Below the pieces are notes generated by a model. The model saw only the letters and a program-made list of their open reading frames with translations, was not told the DNA's origin and did no database searches. Source: Frateuria_A sp051900535 (GTDB taxonomy: Bacteria; Pseudomonadota; Gammaproteobacteria; Xanthomonadales; Rhodanobacteraceae). Taken from it: 64,000 nt of DNA. Below, in pieces: positions 18,710-28,457 of the stretch (position 1 is its first letter; each line of letters begins with the position of its first letter). The position numbers and the translations under genes were made by a program. Where the stretch lies: the NCBI RefSeq assembly GCF_051900535.1, contig NZ_JBHZGI010000009.1, positions 1-64,000 of the forward strand, given 5' to 3'.

Positions 18710-20743
18710 CTACAACGTGTTTTCCCCCTGCAAACCTCCAGGCACGGCCGGGTAGCTTTCGAGCACCGGCTCCAGCGCCCGCTCCAGCGGCCCCAGCCAC
18801 CGTGCGTAATGGCGCCACTGGTCCATTCCCTCGCGATAGATGGGCCGGCGCACCTGTTCCGAGCTGGCCGTGCGGACGGGGCGCGCGTTCTCGAAGAAGC
18901 GCAGGCAGCTCTCCTCGAACGGCAGGCCGCAGTGCGCGAGCAGCCGGCGCACTTCCCCTTCGGTGTCCTCGACCATGCGCTCGTACACGACGCGGTGCAC
19001 GCGCCCCGGCAGCACCGCATCGAAGTGCGCCATCAGCGCGACGTAGTCGCGGTAATACGCGCCCAGGTCCTCCAGGTCGTAGCTGAAACTCTGCCCCCGC
19101 GCGAAGTGCTGCTTGAACCCGGAAAAGCAGCAGGCGAGCGGATGCCGCCGCGCGTCGATGACGATGGCGTTGGGCAGGATCAGGTGGATCAGGCCAAGAT
19201 GCATGAAGTTGTTCGGCATCTTGTCGATGAACAGCGGCGCGCCGGTCTTGCGGTGGATGCGCGTGCCGGCCAGGTAGCGTTCGCCCAGCCCGCGCAGGGC
19301 GTCGCCATCGAGCGTGGCCAACACGTCGTGGTACGGCATCGCACTCTCGGCGTCCGCCTGCTCCCGCAGCAGCCGCGTGAGCGAGGTGATCTCCGGCAGC
19401 TCCATCGTGCCTTCGACCTGGCTGTGGCTGGACAGGATCTGCTCGATCAGCGTGGAGCCCGAACGCGGCAGCCCGACGATGAAGATCGGATCGCGGGCCG
19501 GGCAACCGCCACCCCGGCGCGCCTCGAAGAAGCCGCGGGTGTAGCGCTCGCGGATGTGTGCGACGCGGGCGCTGGTGTCCTCGGCGCGATAGTGAAGTTG
19601 CGCGCGCCGGATCGCGTTGCCGCGGGCGTAGTGTTCGAACGAGGCCGGGTAGTCGGCCTCGTCCTCCAGCGCCTTGCCGAGCGCGAACTCCAGGTGCAGG
19701 CGGTCCTCTTCGGCAAGGTCGGCGCGCGCCAGCTGTGTGCGCATGGTCGCCACGTCGGCGGGCTCGAAGCGGAAGGTCTTGAGGTTGGCCAGGCTCCACC
19801 AGACTTCGCCGAAGGACGGTTCGATCGCCAGGCTTCGCCGGTAGGCGGCAATCGCCCGGTCAAGTTGTCCGTCGGTCTTGAGCGCGTGGCCGTAGCTCAT
19901 CCATACCCTTGCCTGGTCGGGGTAACGCGCCAGCAGCTCGGCGTAGATCCCGATGGCCGGCGCGTAGTCGCCGACGCGGCACAGCACCACGGCCTTGAGG
20001 TTGCGGTAGCCGGGGTGATCCGGATCGGTGGCGAGCAGTTGCTCGATCTCCGCCAGCGCCCGTTCCGGTTGATTGCTGCGGTGGAGCACCAGTGCGTAAT
20101 TGTGGCGCGCCGCGTCGAAGCCGGGCGCGAGCTCGAGGCAGCGCGAAAGCAGGTTCAGCGCGTCCTCGTTGCGCCCCAAGCGGGCGCCGACCTCCGCGAA
20201 CATGCGGATCGCGGCGACGTCGGTCGGCGCGGCCTTCAGATGCGCCCGCAGCAAGACCTCGGCGTCCGGCAGCCGGTCCTCGGCCAGGGCTGCGGCGGCA
20301 CCGAGCAGGCGCGGGTCACTGGTGGCATGGCGTACGTGCTGGGCATAGGCGGCGCCGGCCGCTTCGGTGTCGCCCACGGCCGCCAGGTGGTCGCCAAGCG
20401 CCCGCCAGGCCTGCGGCAGGTCGGGCTTGAGCGCGACCGCCCGCTGCAACGCGGCGATCGCCTCCTGTCCGCGACCGGCACGCCCCAGCCCCAGGCCCAG
20501 ATCCAGGTGCACGATGGCCCAGTTCGGCTGGCCCTCGGCCAGCGGCGCGAGGATGGCGAGCGCGGCCGCCTCCTCACCCAATGCCCCGTGCGCGACCGCC
20601 AGCAACCGCAGCGCGCCGGGATGGCCGGGAACGGCCTTGAGGATTTCGCCCAACTGCTCCCTGGCCAGCGTGGCATCGTGCTCCAGCAGCCGCTGGGCGT
20701 GCGCCAGCGCCTGCTCCAGGGTGCCCGCGGCGGCTTCGGTCAT
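18710..20743 (-). CDS. TPR-repeat sulfotransferase family protein
   Basis: 677 aa. Residues about 1-390 are tetratricopeptide repeats (for example AWRALGDHLAAVGDTEAAGAAY, RVWMSYGHALKTDGQLDRAI). Residues about 415-660 form a sulfotransferase domain: IVGLPRSGSTLIEQILSSH holds the 5'-phosphosulfate loop (PRSGST 426-431), and IDARRHPLACCFSGFKQHF resembles the 3'-phosphate site. The family is predicted to transfer sulfate from PAPS; acceptors in bacteria are largely unknown. There is no signal peptide, so it is likely cytoplasmic. It precedes the TonB receptor gene by 32 bp, a pairing suggesting a shared substrate or modified receptor ligand. A paralogue lies at 47384-48991. Confidence 0.88.
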   Translation of the reverse strand: MTEAAAGTLEQALAHAQRLLEHDATLAREQLGEILKAVPGHPGALRLLAVAHGALGEEAAALAILAPLAEGQPNWAIVHLDLGLGLGRAGRGQEAIAALQRAVALKPDLPQAWRALGDHLAAVGDTEAAGAAYAQHVRHATSDPRLLGAAAALAEDRLPDAEVLLRAHLKAAPTDVAAIRMFAEVGARLGRNEDALNLLSRCLELAPGFDAARHNYALVLHRSNQPERALAEIEQLLATDPDHPGYRNLKAVVLCRVGDYAPAIGIYAELLARYPDQARVWMSYGHALKTDGQLDRAIAAYRRSLAIEPSFGEVWWSLANLKTFRFEPADVATMRTQLARADLAEEDRLHLEFALGKALEDEADYPASFEHYARGNAIRRAQLHYRAEDTSARVAHIRERYTRGFFEARRGGGCPARDPIFIVGLPRSGSTLIEQILSSHSQVEGTMELPEITSLTRLLREQADAESAMPYHDVLATLDGDALRGLGERYLAGTRIHRKTGAPLFIDKMPNNFMHLGLIHLILPNAIVIDARRHPLACCFSGFKQHFARGQSFSYDLEDLGAYYRDYVALMAHFDAVLPGRVHRVVYERMVEDTEGEVRRLLAHCGLPFEESCLRFFENARPVRTASSEQVRRPIYREGMDQWRHYARWLGPLERALEPVLESYPAVPGGLQGENTL

Positions 20744-20899
20744 GCAGCCGCGCCCCGGGGCGCGCTGACGGGGCGGGCTGCGGGCGAGGGCCGATACGCC
20801 GGCGGCAAGGTGCGGTACATGCGACAGCGCTCCACACGGGGTGTGCGCAGCCTACCGGCGAATCCGCGCGCCCGGTAGTGGATCGCCGCACAAGGCCGC

Positions 20900-21916
20900 T
20901 CACTTGATGCCGATCACCATCGAGTCGGGACCGACCAGGTGTTCCGTGCGGGTCTGGCGGAAGCCGGCATCGGCCATCCATCCCGCGCAGTCGGCCCCGG
21001 TGTAGTCGAACCCGCCAGGCGTCTCGATCAACATGTTGAGGCTCATCAGCAGGCCGAAGGCGTTTTCCTTGCGTTCGTCGTCGATGATCGACTCGTACAC
21101 CACCAGCGCGCCACCCTCGGGCAGCGCGTCGCAGGCCTTGCCGATCAGCATGCGTTTGGTAGGCAGGTCCCAGTCGTGCAGGATGTGGCCCATCAGCACC
21201 ACGTCGGCCTTGGGCAGCTCCTGTTCGAAGAAACTGCCCGCCGCGAAATCCACGCGGTCGTCCACGCCGACCGCACGCATGTAGTCCTCGAAGATCGGGC
21301 GCACCTGCGGCAGGTCGAAGCCGGTGCCGCGCAGGTGCGGGTTGGCGAGCGCGATCTGCGCGGCGAGGTCGCCCTGCGCGGTGCCGACGTCGACGAAGCT
21401 GCGGTAGTCCTTCCAGGGAAACTGACGGGCGATCGCCAGGTTGGCGCCGCGGCTGATGCCGGTCATCGCCGCCAGGAACTGTGCCAGCCGTGCCGGATCG
21501 GCGTGGAGCGTATCGAACAGGTTGTTGGGCCCGCCGTGCGCGACCTCGTTCTGCGGCAGGCCGGTGCGCAGCGCCAGGGTCAAACCGCGCCAGAACGGGT
21601 AGAGCCGCGCGTTGGCCATCTCCAGGATGCCGCCGACGTAGGACGGTTTGGCGCGGTCGAGAAACAGGTCGGTTTCAGCGGTATTGGCGTAAACGCCATC
21701 CGTACGCGCGAGGAAACCCAGCGCGACCAGCGCGTCGAAGAAGTCGCGGGCCGAGCGCGTGTGCAGGCCAAGGGCGTCGCGCAGCACCGGCAGCTCGGCC
21801 GGGCCACGGGCGAGGCGGGTGAACACGCCGAGCTCGATCGCGCTCAGCAGCGTCTTGGAGGCCCAGAAAGCCAGGCCGGTTTGCAGAATCGCATCGGGAG
21901 AAGGTTGCGCTTGCAT
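20900..21916 (-). CDS. O-methyltransferase, plant-type/hydroxyneurosporene family
   Basis: 338 aa. The N-terminal winged-helix dimerisation domain (about residues 15-100; LAFWASKTLLSAIELGVFTRL) and C-terminal SAM-binding domain (FVDVGTAQGDLAAQIALANP around residue 175, GSFFEQELPKADVVLMGHILHDW around 230) are those of the Methyltransf_2 family that methylates hydroxyls of small aromatic or polyketide molecules. The catalytic histidine of plant COMT corresponds to the His in HILHDW. The ATG at 21916 is preceded by GGAG and starts the usual family N-terminus. No biosynthetic cluster surrounds it, so the substrate is open. Confidence 0.88.
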   Translation of the reverse strand: MQAQPSPDAILQTGLAFWASKTLLSAIELGVFTRLARGPAELPVLRDALGLHTRSARDFFDALVALGFLARTDGVYANTAETDLFLDRAKPSYVGGILEMANARLYPFWRGLTLALRTGLPQNEVAHGGPNNLFDTLHADPARLAQFLAAMTGISRGANLAIARQFPWKDYRSFVDVGTAQGDLAAQIALANPHLRGTGFDLPQVRPIFEDYMRAVGVDDRVDFAAGSFFEQELPKADVVLMGHILHDWDLPTKRMLIGKACDALPEGGALVVYESIIDDERKENAFGLLMSLNMLIETPGGFDYTGADCAGWMADAGFRQTRTEHLVGPDSMVIGIK

Positions 21917-22250
21917 GGGCTCGCTCCGTCCGTAACCGCGCTGGCGGTGGTGGGTGCGTCGGCCCGAGGGCATGCGTAACCGGAACCGGGGGGCCGGCGA
22001 AGCATCGTGTGTCCCCGGTCCGTACGCGGGTCGGGGCGGCACATCATGCCACCCGCTCCGTTGACTGGCCTTCACATGCGCCTCTGGCCGATCGCCCCAT
22101 GGAGCGGCCGTGACCGGACAGAGCTTGGAACGCTTACGCGAGGCCTTATGTCGTTGTGACGCCCGGATCGTGGATTTCCGTCCGCGGTTCGGCACGGAGG
22201 CGCCCATCGCCAGCGAACCGGCGAAATACTGCACCTACAAGAGGTAGCCA
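21917..22250. other. 334-bp intergenic region, divergent promoters
   Basis: This region separates the O-methyltransferase gene (minus) from msrB (plus). It must hold both promoters, but I could not find convincing -35/-10 pairs. The last bases carry AAGAGGT, the ribosome site of msrB. No gene is supported here. Confidence 0.6.
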
Positions 22251-22712
22251 ATGCCGACCTACAGCAAGACGCCCGAGGCGCTCGCCCGCCTCACCCCCGA
22301 ACAATTCCGCGTGACCCAGCAGAGTGGCACCGAGCGTCCGTTCGAGAACGCCTTCAACGATCACCACGAGCCGGGTTTGTACGTGGACGTGGTTTCCGGC
22401 GAGCCGCTGTTCACCTCGCTGGACAAGTTCGACGGCCATTGCGGCTGGCCCAGCTTCAGCCGGCCTGTCGAGCCCGCCCACGTCATCGAGAAGCGCGACG
22501 TGAGCCACGGCATGATCCGCACCGAGGTGCGCTCCAGCCACGGCGACAGCCACCTGGGCCACGTCTTCCCGGACGGCCCGCGCGAAACCGGGGGACTGCG
22601 CTATTGCATCAACTCGGCCTCGCTGCGCTTCATTCCGCTCGACGCGCTCGAAAGCGAGGGCTACGGCGAGTACCGCAAGCTGTTCGACACCACGAAGGAG
22701 GCCCACCGATGA
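22251..22712 (+). CDS. msrB: Peptide-methionine (R)-S-oxide reductase, zinc-free form
   Basis: 153 aa. The catalytic cysteine is in LRYCINSASLRF (Cys119); GHCGWPSF gives a second cysteine (Cys64), the usual resolving residue. The two CxxC pairs that hold zinc in many MsrB proteins are absent: the positions read YVDVVSGEPLF and VRSSHGDSHLGH. It repairs the R-epimer of methionine sulfoxide with thioredoxin, in the cytoplasm since there is no signal peptide. The gene overlaps msrA by an ATGA quartet, so the R- and S-specific enzymes are made together. Confidence 0.95.
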   Translation: MPTYSKTPEALARLTPEQFRVTQQSGTERPFENAFNDHHEPGLYVDVVSGEPLFTSLDKFDGHCGWPSFSRPVEPAHVIEKRDVSHGMIRTEVRSSHGDSHLGHVFPDGPRETGGLRYCINSASLRFIPLDALESEGYGEYRKLFDTTKEAHR

Positions 22713-23218
22713 ACACCGAACGCGCCGTTCTCGCCGGCGGCTGCTTCTGGGGCATGCAGGAACTGCTACGCCAACAACCGGGCGTGATCTCCACCCGCGT
22801 GGGCTACGCCGGCGGCGACGTCGCCAATGCCACCTACCGCAACCACGGCAATCATGCCGAGGCGGTCGAGATCATCTTCGACCCGCAAAAAATCAGCTAC
22901 CGCCGCCTGCTGGAGTTCTTCTTCCAGATCCACGATCCGAGCACGCCCAACCGCCAAGGCAACGACCGCGGCAGCAGCTATCGCTCGGCGATCTACTACA
23001 CGACCGGGGAACAGAAACGGGTAGCCGAGGAGACCGTGGCCGACGTCGACGCCTCGGGCCTGTGGCCCGGCAAGGCGGTCACCGAGATCGAGCCTGCCGG
23101 CGACTTCTGGGAGGCCGAGCCGGAGCACCAGGACTACCTGCAGCATTACCCCACCGGCTACACCTGCCACTTCGTGCGGCCGGGATGGAAGCTGCCGCGG
23201 CGGGCCGAGGCCGGCTGA
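22709..23218 (+). CDS. msrA: Peptide-methionine (S)-S-oxide reductase
   Basis: 169 aa. The signature LAGGCFWGMQELL places the nucleophilic cysteine at residue 12, followed by VGYAGG, YRNHGNHAEAVEI, DPSTPNRQGNDRGSSYRS and the late EPEHQDYLQ. It reduces the S-epimer of methionine sulfoxide. The ATG lies inside the msrB stop (ATGA), so I choose it over the longer open frame upstream. A short C-terminal extension ends in a basic tail. Together with msrB this is an oxidative-damage repair operon. Confidence 0.96.
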   Translation: MNTERAVLAGGCFWGMQELLRQQPGVISTRVGYAGGDVANATYRNHGNHAEAVEIIFDPQKISYRRLLEFFFQIHDPSTPNRQGNDRGSSYRSAIYYTTGEQKRVAEETVADVDASGLWPGKAVTEIEPAGDFWEAEPEHQDYLQHYPTGYTCHFVRPGWKLPRRAEAG

Positions 23219-23568
23219 CCGCACCTGGGGATGGCGGTCGCGCAGGCTCCGCGCGACCCGTCTTCCACCCCTGCACGAGCGCACCCGCGCGACCGCGACC
23301 GTCCAGCCGCGCTTTTTCACAACTCCTTGAGCTCGCGCCCGGTATGACGCGCAGGCCCTTCCCGCACGCAAGGGCAGCCAAGAACCCCGGAACGATCGGG
23401 TCCCGACAGACGATCGAGGAAGCTTCCACGCCCAGGACCGGTGCGTCACCAGCAAGCATCTGCCGCCTGCGCCCGCGCGCTCGGGCCACCTCCGGCCACG
23501 ACCTTTTCCGACCCCGCTGCGGCCCTGCAGCGCCTTTCGTTGTTCCCCCGCAGAGGAATCGAACGTCG
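23219..23568. other. 350-bp intergenic region
   Basis: Between msrA and the ATP-grasp gene I find no supported gene, RNA or terminator. The last 20 bp carry AGAGGAA (23552-23558), the ribosome site for the ATP-grasp gene. Confidence 0.6.
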
Positions 23569-24654
23569 ATGTCCCTGTCCGCCAAGTCACTGAAGAAGAC
23601 CAGCCTGGCTGCCGCCAAGCGCCTCTACACCGGGCTGCAGCAGACGCAGCGCCAGGCGCACTACAACCAGCAGGCGCAGGCCGTGCTGCACGCGGTGGAA
23701 AGCCAGCGCGGACCGACCGATCGCGCCGCGGTCCGGCAGGCGGACGAGTACGCCCGCGAGGTGCTTGGCAGCGTTTGCTACGCGCCCTGGCTGCATGTCT
23801 ACGCGGCAGTAAGCGGCGGCTTCCGGGAAGGCTGGATCCCCGACAACTACTACGGATTGGTGGTCGACCCGCACAAGAGCGGCGAGGTGGCCAAGGTCGC
23901 GCTGATCAAGTCCTTCACCAACCGCATCCTCAACACCGAGGCACTGCCGGACCTGGGGTACGTCATCGATGGGCTCTTCTACTCTCGCGACTACCGCCCC
24001 GTGTCCCAGCGCGAACTGGTCGACATCCTCTTCGCGCGCGAGGAGCGCGCCGTGTTCAAGGCCGACAACTCCTACCAGGGCCGCAGCGTGACCTTCATGA
24101 CGCGCGGAGACTTTCCGACGGACGGCCGCCTGCCCTTGCCCGACGGCGTCTTCCAGGCGCCGATCCGCCAGCATGGCTTCTTCGCCGCACTGAGCCCGAG
24201 CGCCACCGCCACGCTGCGCATCACCACCGCTCGCGAGCTCGACGGCAGCATCGCGGTGAAAGCCGCCTACCTGCGCCTGGGCCGTGTCGATGACGACATC
24301 GTGCGCAGCCGCAGCCACGTGCGCGTGGCCGTCGATCCGTCCAACGGCGAGCTGGACGAAACCGCCTTCCTGCACGACTGGCGCACCATCGACGCGCATC
24401 CGGATACCGGCCTGGGCTTCGCCGGACGCGTCATCCCGCACTTCGCCGCGGCCACCCAGCTGTGCCGCTCGCTGCACCAGGGCTGCCCGCACATGCCGTG
24501 CCTGGGCTGGGACCTGTGCATCGATGAGGACGACCAGCCGCGGCTGATGGAATGGAACGCGCGCTACAACGACATCAAGTTCTCCGAGGCCACACGGGGC
24601 CCGTGCTTCCGCGGCCTGGGCTGGGAAAACCTCTGGCGGCAGGCGGCCGCCTGA
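23569..24654 (+). CDS. Sugar-transfer-associated ATP-grasp family protein
   Basis: 361 aa. The sequence resembles the ATPgrasp_ST family: DPHKSGEVAKVALIKSFTNRI and FYSRDYRPVSQRELVDILF in the first half, AVFKADNSYQGRSV as the ATP-grasp lysine strand, then DGSIAVKAAYLRLGR and GWDLCIDEDDQPRLMEWNARYND, where the acidic/Asn metal ligands sit. Family members occur with capsule and exopolysaccharide genes and are thought to ligate an amino acid or similar group onto a sugar; none has been assigned a reaction that I can state. Here no glycosyltransferase is close. An ExoIII-like gene follows after 27 bp, so the two may be co-transcribed. Confidence 0.75.
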   Translation: MSLSAKSLKKTSLAAAKRLYTGLQQTQRQAHYNQQAQAVLHAVESQRGPTDRAAVRQADEYAREVLGSVCYAPWLHVYAAVSGGFREGWIPDNYYGLVVDPHKSGEVAKVALIKSFTNRILNTEALPDLGYVIDGLFYSRDYRPVSQRELVDILFAREERAVFKADNSYQGRSVTFMTRGDFPTDGRLPLPDGVFQAPIRQHGFFAALSPSATATLRITTARELDGSIAVKAAYLRLGRVDDDIVRSRSHVRVAVDPSNGELDETAFLHDWRTIDAHPDTGLGFAGRVIPHFAAATQLCRSLHQGCPHMPCLGWDLCIDEDDQPRLMEWNARYNDIKFSEATRGPCFRGLGWENLWRQAAA

Positions 24655-24681
24655 GCGGCTCCGTCGCCGACCGGCAGGCGG

Positions 24682-25518
24682 ATGCGCATCGTTTCGTGGA
24701 ACGTCGAGAACCTGGCGCGCTGGCTGGAGGACGATGCCGCCGGCCTCCCCGCCCTGCATGCGCGGCTGGGTTCGCCCGACGTGCTGTGCCTGCAGGAGGT
24801 TCGCATCCGCCCGCAGGACCAGGCGCTTGTCGCGCGCATGCACTCCGCCCTGCCCGGCTTCAGCTGCCATGCCTCGCTCAACCATGATGCCCACAACGGC
24901 CGCTTTCGCGGCGGTCGCGCCTACGGCGTGTCGACCTGGCTGCGCGCCGACCTCGACGCCACGCCGCTGCGCTTCCCGTGGGACATCGAAGGTCGCGTGA
25001 TCGTGTCCGGCCTGCCCTCGCTGGGCATCGCCGTTGCCAATGTCTACGCGGTCAACGGCACCGGCCGGCCGCATTGGGATGCCGAGCGCGGCGGTCCGCA
25101 TGGGGACCGGCACCAGTTCAAGCAACGCTTCATCGAATCCCTCGGCGCGGAGGCGCGGACGTTGCAGGCCAGCGGCCTCGCCCTCGTGCTGATCGGCGAC
25201 TGGAACGTCTCGCGCTCCCGCCAGGACACCACGCCGCGCCTGCGCACGGAAGAGCCGCATGCCACCGCGCGGCGCCGATTCAACGAAGAGTTCGTCGCAG
25301 GCCTGGGACTCACCGACGCCTTCCGTCACCTGCACCCGGACGCACGCGCGTACACCTGGTTCCATCCGCGCAGCCGCCATCGGCTGGACGCGGCACGGGT
25401 GGATTTCGCGCTGGTGGGCGAGGATCTGCTGCCGCGCCTTGCCGGGGCCGGCATCGAGGACGACCCTGCGATCCGCCCAGGCAGCGACCACGCGCCGCTA
25501 TGGATCGAACTCTCGTAG
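24682..25518 (+). CDS. Endonuclease/exonuclease/phosphatase family protein, exodeoxyribonuclease III-like
   Basis: 278 aa. The full DNase I-like active site of ExoIII/APE1 proteins is present: MRIVSWNVENL (Asn), VLCLQEVRI (Glu), GIAVANVYAVNG (Tyr region), LIGDWNVSRS (Asp, Asn), VDFALVG and the terminal GSDHAPLWIEL (Asp-His). It is thus a probable Mg2+-dependent AP endonuclease or 3' exonuclease for DNA repair. It begins with ATG 27 bp after the ATP-grasp gene and has a weak ribosome site, which suggests reinitiation from it. Length and order fit the Xth family, but a phosphodiesterase role cannot be excluded. Confidence 0.85.
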   Translation: MRIVSWNVENLARWLEDDAAGLPALHARLGSPDVLCLQEVRIRPQDQALVARMHSALPGFSCHASLNHDAHNGRFRGGRAYGVSTWLRADLDATPLRFPWDIEGRVIVSGLPSLGIAVANVYAVNGTGRPHWDAERGGPHGDRHQFKQRFIESLGAEARTLQASGLALVLIGDWNVSRSRQDTTPRLRTEEPHATARRRFNEEFVAGLGLTDAFRHLHPDARAYTWFHPRSRHRLDAARVDFALVGEDLLPRLAGAGIEDDPAIRPGSDHAPLWIELS

Positions 25519-25646
25519 GATCGGCACCAGTCCACCGCGCCCCCATCGGGGACGGTGGACCAAAAGCCCCGTACGTTCGCCGCCGTGTCGATTTTCCATT
25601 TCCTGGATCGTCGCCAACAGGCAACCCCGCCAAAGGAGCACATCCC

Positions 25647-26006
25647 ATGTCCTACATCGACGGTTTCGTGATCGCCGTGCCCACGGCCAACCGGGAAAAG
25701 TTCATCGAGCACGCCAGCACGTTCGACGTCCTCTTCCAGGAATTCGGCGCCACGCGCGTGGTCGAGTGCTGGAGCGACGACGTCCCCGAAGGCAAGCTCA
25801 CCGATTTCCGCCGCGCCGTGCAGGCCACGCCGGACGAAGCGGTGGTGTTCTCCTGGATCGAATGGCCCGACAAGGCCACGCGCGATGCCGGCATGGAAAA
25901 GATGATGAAGGACCCGCGCCTGAGCCCGGAGAAGACACCGATGCCGTTCGACGGCAAGCGGATGATCTTCGGCGGGTTCGCGCCGGTGGTGGAGGTGGGC
26001 CGGTAA
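25647..26006 (+). CDS. DUF1428 domain protein (YbaA-like)
   Basis: 119 aa, covering the whole family length. Conserved blocks are YIDGFVIAVPTANREKFIEHA at the N-terminus, VVECWSDDVPEGKLTDF, FSWIEWPDKATRDAGMEKMM and PFDGKRMIFGGFAPVVE at the end. The fold is a dimeric alpha-beta barrel (ferredoxin-like) with no known activity. The start has a clear AAAGGAG ribosome site 9 bp upstream. It is likely cytoplasmic and monocistronic, 128 bp after the nuclease gene and convergent with the POT transporter gene. Confidence 0.88.
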   Translation: MSYIDGFVIAVPTANREKFIEHASTFDVLFQEFGATRVVECWSDDVPEGKLTDFRRAVQATPDEAVVFSWIEWPDKATRDAGMEKMMKDPRLSPEKTPMPFDGKRMIFGGFAPVVEVGR

Positions 26007-26150
26007 ATCAGGGCGCCCGCTCCGGACGCCCATTCCCCGCTTCGGCGCCATCCCCGCCGAGCGGGAGAAGGGGCCAGGGGCCGCCATGCCGATCCCTCCC
26101 CGTTTACAGAGCAGGCCCGCAGTGCGGATGGACGTGGCGCGCCCCGGCTG

Positions 26151-27704
26151 TCACCCCAGCCGGTAGTAATCCCGCTCCCGATACCGCCGCGCATACAGGC
26201 CAAACGCCAGCGCCGCCAGCAGCGCGAATGCGGCGAAGAAGAACATCTGGAACGCGATCGTGCCGAGCCCCGTGCGGGCGATCGAATCGGTCACCGCGTC
26301 GTTGCGCACTGCCGCGTTCGCCAGCAGCACCCACAGGTTGCCGATCGTGGTGGTGAGGTTCCAGAAACTCATCACCACCCCCTTCATCGACGCCGGCGCC
26401 TGGCTGTAGGCGAACTCCAGGCCGGTCGCCGACACCAGCACTTCGCCGAAAGTCAGCAAGGCGTACGGCAGCACCTGCCACACGATCGAGAGCGCGTCGC
26501 CGCCGTCGATGGCCAGCTGCAACGCACCCACGGCGATCCATGCCAGGCCACTGAAGGCGATGCCCGCGGTCATGCGGCGCAACGCCGTGGGCGCGTAGCC
26601 CAACCGCCGCAACAACGGGTAGAGCACCAGGTTGTTGAACGGAATCAGCAGCATGACCAGCAGCGGATTCAATGCCTGCATCTGCGCCGGGTGGAACCAG
26701 CCGGGCATGCTCATGTGCCCGCCCTGCACCACCCAGGTCGACGCCTTCTGGTCGAACAGCGAGAAGAACGGCGTGGTCAGCGCGAAGATCACCAGGACGC
26801 GCAACACGTTGCGCGCACCGTCCACCGCTGCGTCCGGATGCACGCCGCGGGCGCGGTCCATCTGCATCCAGGCGCCGCCGCCGATGCCGGCAATCACCGC
26901 CACCACGGACAGGCAGGCGGCGATCACGAAACCGAGGCTGGGGATCAACGCCGCCGATGCGAGGCCCACCACGATGCCGGCCACGGCCACCCACAGGCCC
27001 GGCCGCATTCGTCCCGGCCGGCGGCTGAGCAGCGCCGTGCGCACCACCCTCGAGAACGCGTCGCGGTCCGGGGGCGCCGGCGGCACCATCACGTACTGTC
27101 GCCGCCCCAACCAGAACACCACCGTGGCGACGAACATCAGCGCGCCCGGGATGCCGAACGCCACCGCCGCGCCGAACTGGCGCAGGAAGATCGGCATCAG
27201 CAGCGAGGCGAAGAACGAACCGAAGTTGATGATCCAGTAGAAGGCGTCGAACACCACCTTGGCCAGGTGCTTGTTGGACTGGTCGAACTGGTCGCCCACG
27301 AACGAAGCCACCAGCGGCTTGATGCCGCCGGCACCCAGCGCGATCAGCCCGAGCCCGAAGAAGAAGCCCAGGCGGTGGTCCTCGAACAGCGCCAGGCACG
27401 CGTGGCCTAGGCAATAGACCAGGCTCATCCACAACACCGTGTGGTACTTGCCGAAGAAGCGGTCCGCGATCCAGCCGCCCAGCAGCGGGAAGAAGTACAC
27501 GCCGATGACGAAGCTGTGGAACACGTCCTTGGCTGCCAGCGTGCGCTCGGCCTCGGGCATGTAGGCCAGCAGGCTGCTGATCAGGAACGGCGTGAGGATG
27601 TTGCGCATCCCGTAGAACGAGAACCGCTCGCAGCCCTCGTTGCCGATGATGTAGCCGATCTGCCGCGGCAGGCGGCCGCCCTGGTCGTGGGTGGTGGTGC
27701 TCAT
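26151..27704 (-). CDS. POT/PTR family proton-dependent oligopeptide transporter
   Basis: 517 aa with about 14 hydrophobic segments. The N-terminus has IGYIIGNEGCERFSFYGMRN, the POT ExxERFxxYG motif that couples proton and peptide binding. The PTR2 signatures LLGGWIADRFFGKYHTV and FDAFYWIINFGSFF follow, with EFAYSQAPASMKGVVMSFW near the end. It imports di- and tripeptides with protons at the inner membrane. The ATG at 27704 is used because it starts the conserved region; the frame is open further upstream. A TMEM175-type gene lies 129 bp upstream on the same strand. Confidence 0.93.
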   Translation of the reverse strand: MSTTTHDQGGRLPRQIGYIIGNEGCERFSFYGMRNILTPFLISSLLAYMPEAERTLAAKDVFHSFVIGVYFFPLLGGWIADRFFGKYHTVLWMSLVYCLGHACLALFEDHRLGFFFGLGLIALGAGGIKPLVASFVGDQFDQSNKHLAKVVFDAFYWIINFGSFFASLLMPIFLRQFGAAVAFGIPGALMFVATVVFWLGRRQYVMVPPAPPDRDAFSRVVRTALLSRRPGRMRPGLWVAVAGIVVGLASAALIPSLGFVIAACLSVVAVIAGIGGGAWMQMDRARGVHPDAAVDGARNVLRVLVIFALTTPFFSLFDQKASTWVVQGGHMSMPGWFHPAQMQALNPLLVMLLIPFNNLVLYPLLRRLGYAPTALRRMTAGIAFSGLAWIAVGALQLAIDGGDALSIVWQVLPYALLTFGEVLVSATGLEFAYSQAPASMKGVVMSFWNLTTTIGNLWVLLANAAVRNDAVTDSIARTGLGTIAFQMFFFAAFALLAALAFGLYARRYRERDYYRLG

Positions 27705-27833
27705 CCGGACTCCCCCTGCATCGGGAGAACCAAAGCGCCTCCCCAGCGCCCGACTGTAGCAAGAAGCCCCGGTGACCCGGGCGCCGTTGTCGGGCCCCGC
27801 GCGGACTCCGCACAAGCGGGCGCGAGCCTTGCG

Positions 27834-28457
<624 letters not shown>

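Noticed and set aside
18678..19799. Upstream extension of the TonB receptor reading frame
   Set aside because: It overlaps the sulfotransferase gene in another frame, and the receptor has a signal peptide and strong ribosome site at 18677.
18809..20878. Plus-strand 689-codon frame opposite the TPR-sulfotransferase gene
   Set aside because: An antisense shadow; the sulfotransferase and TPR motifs on the other strand are clear.
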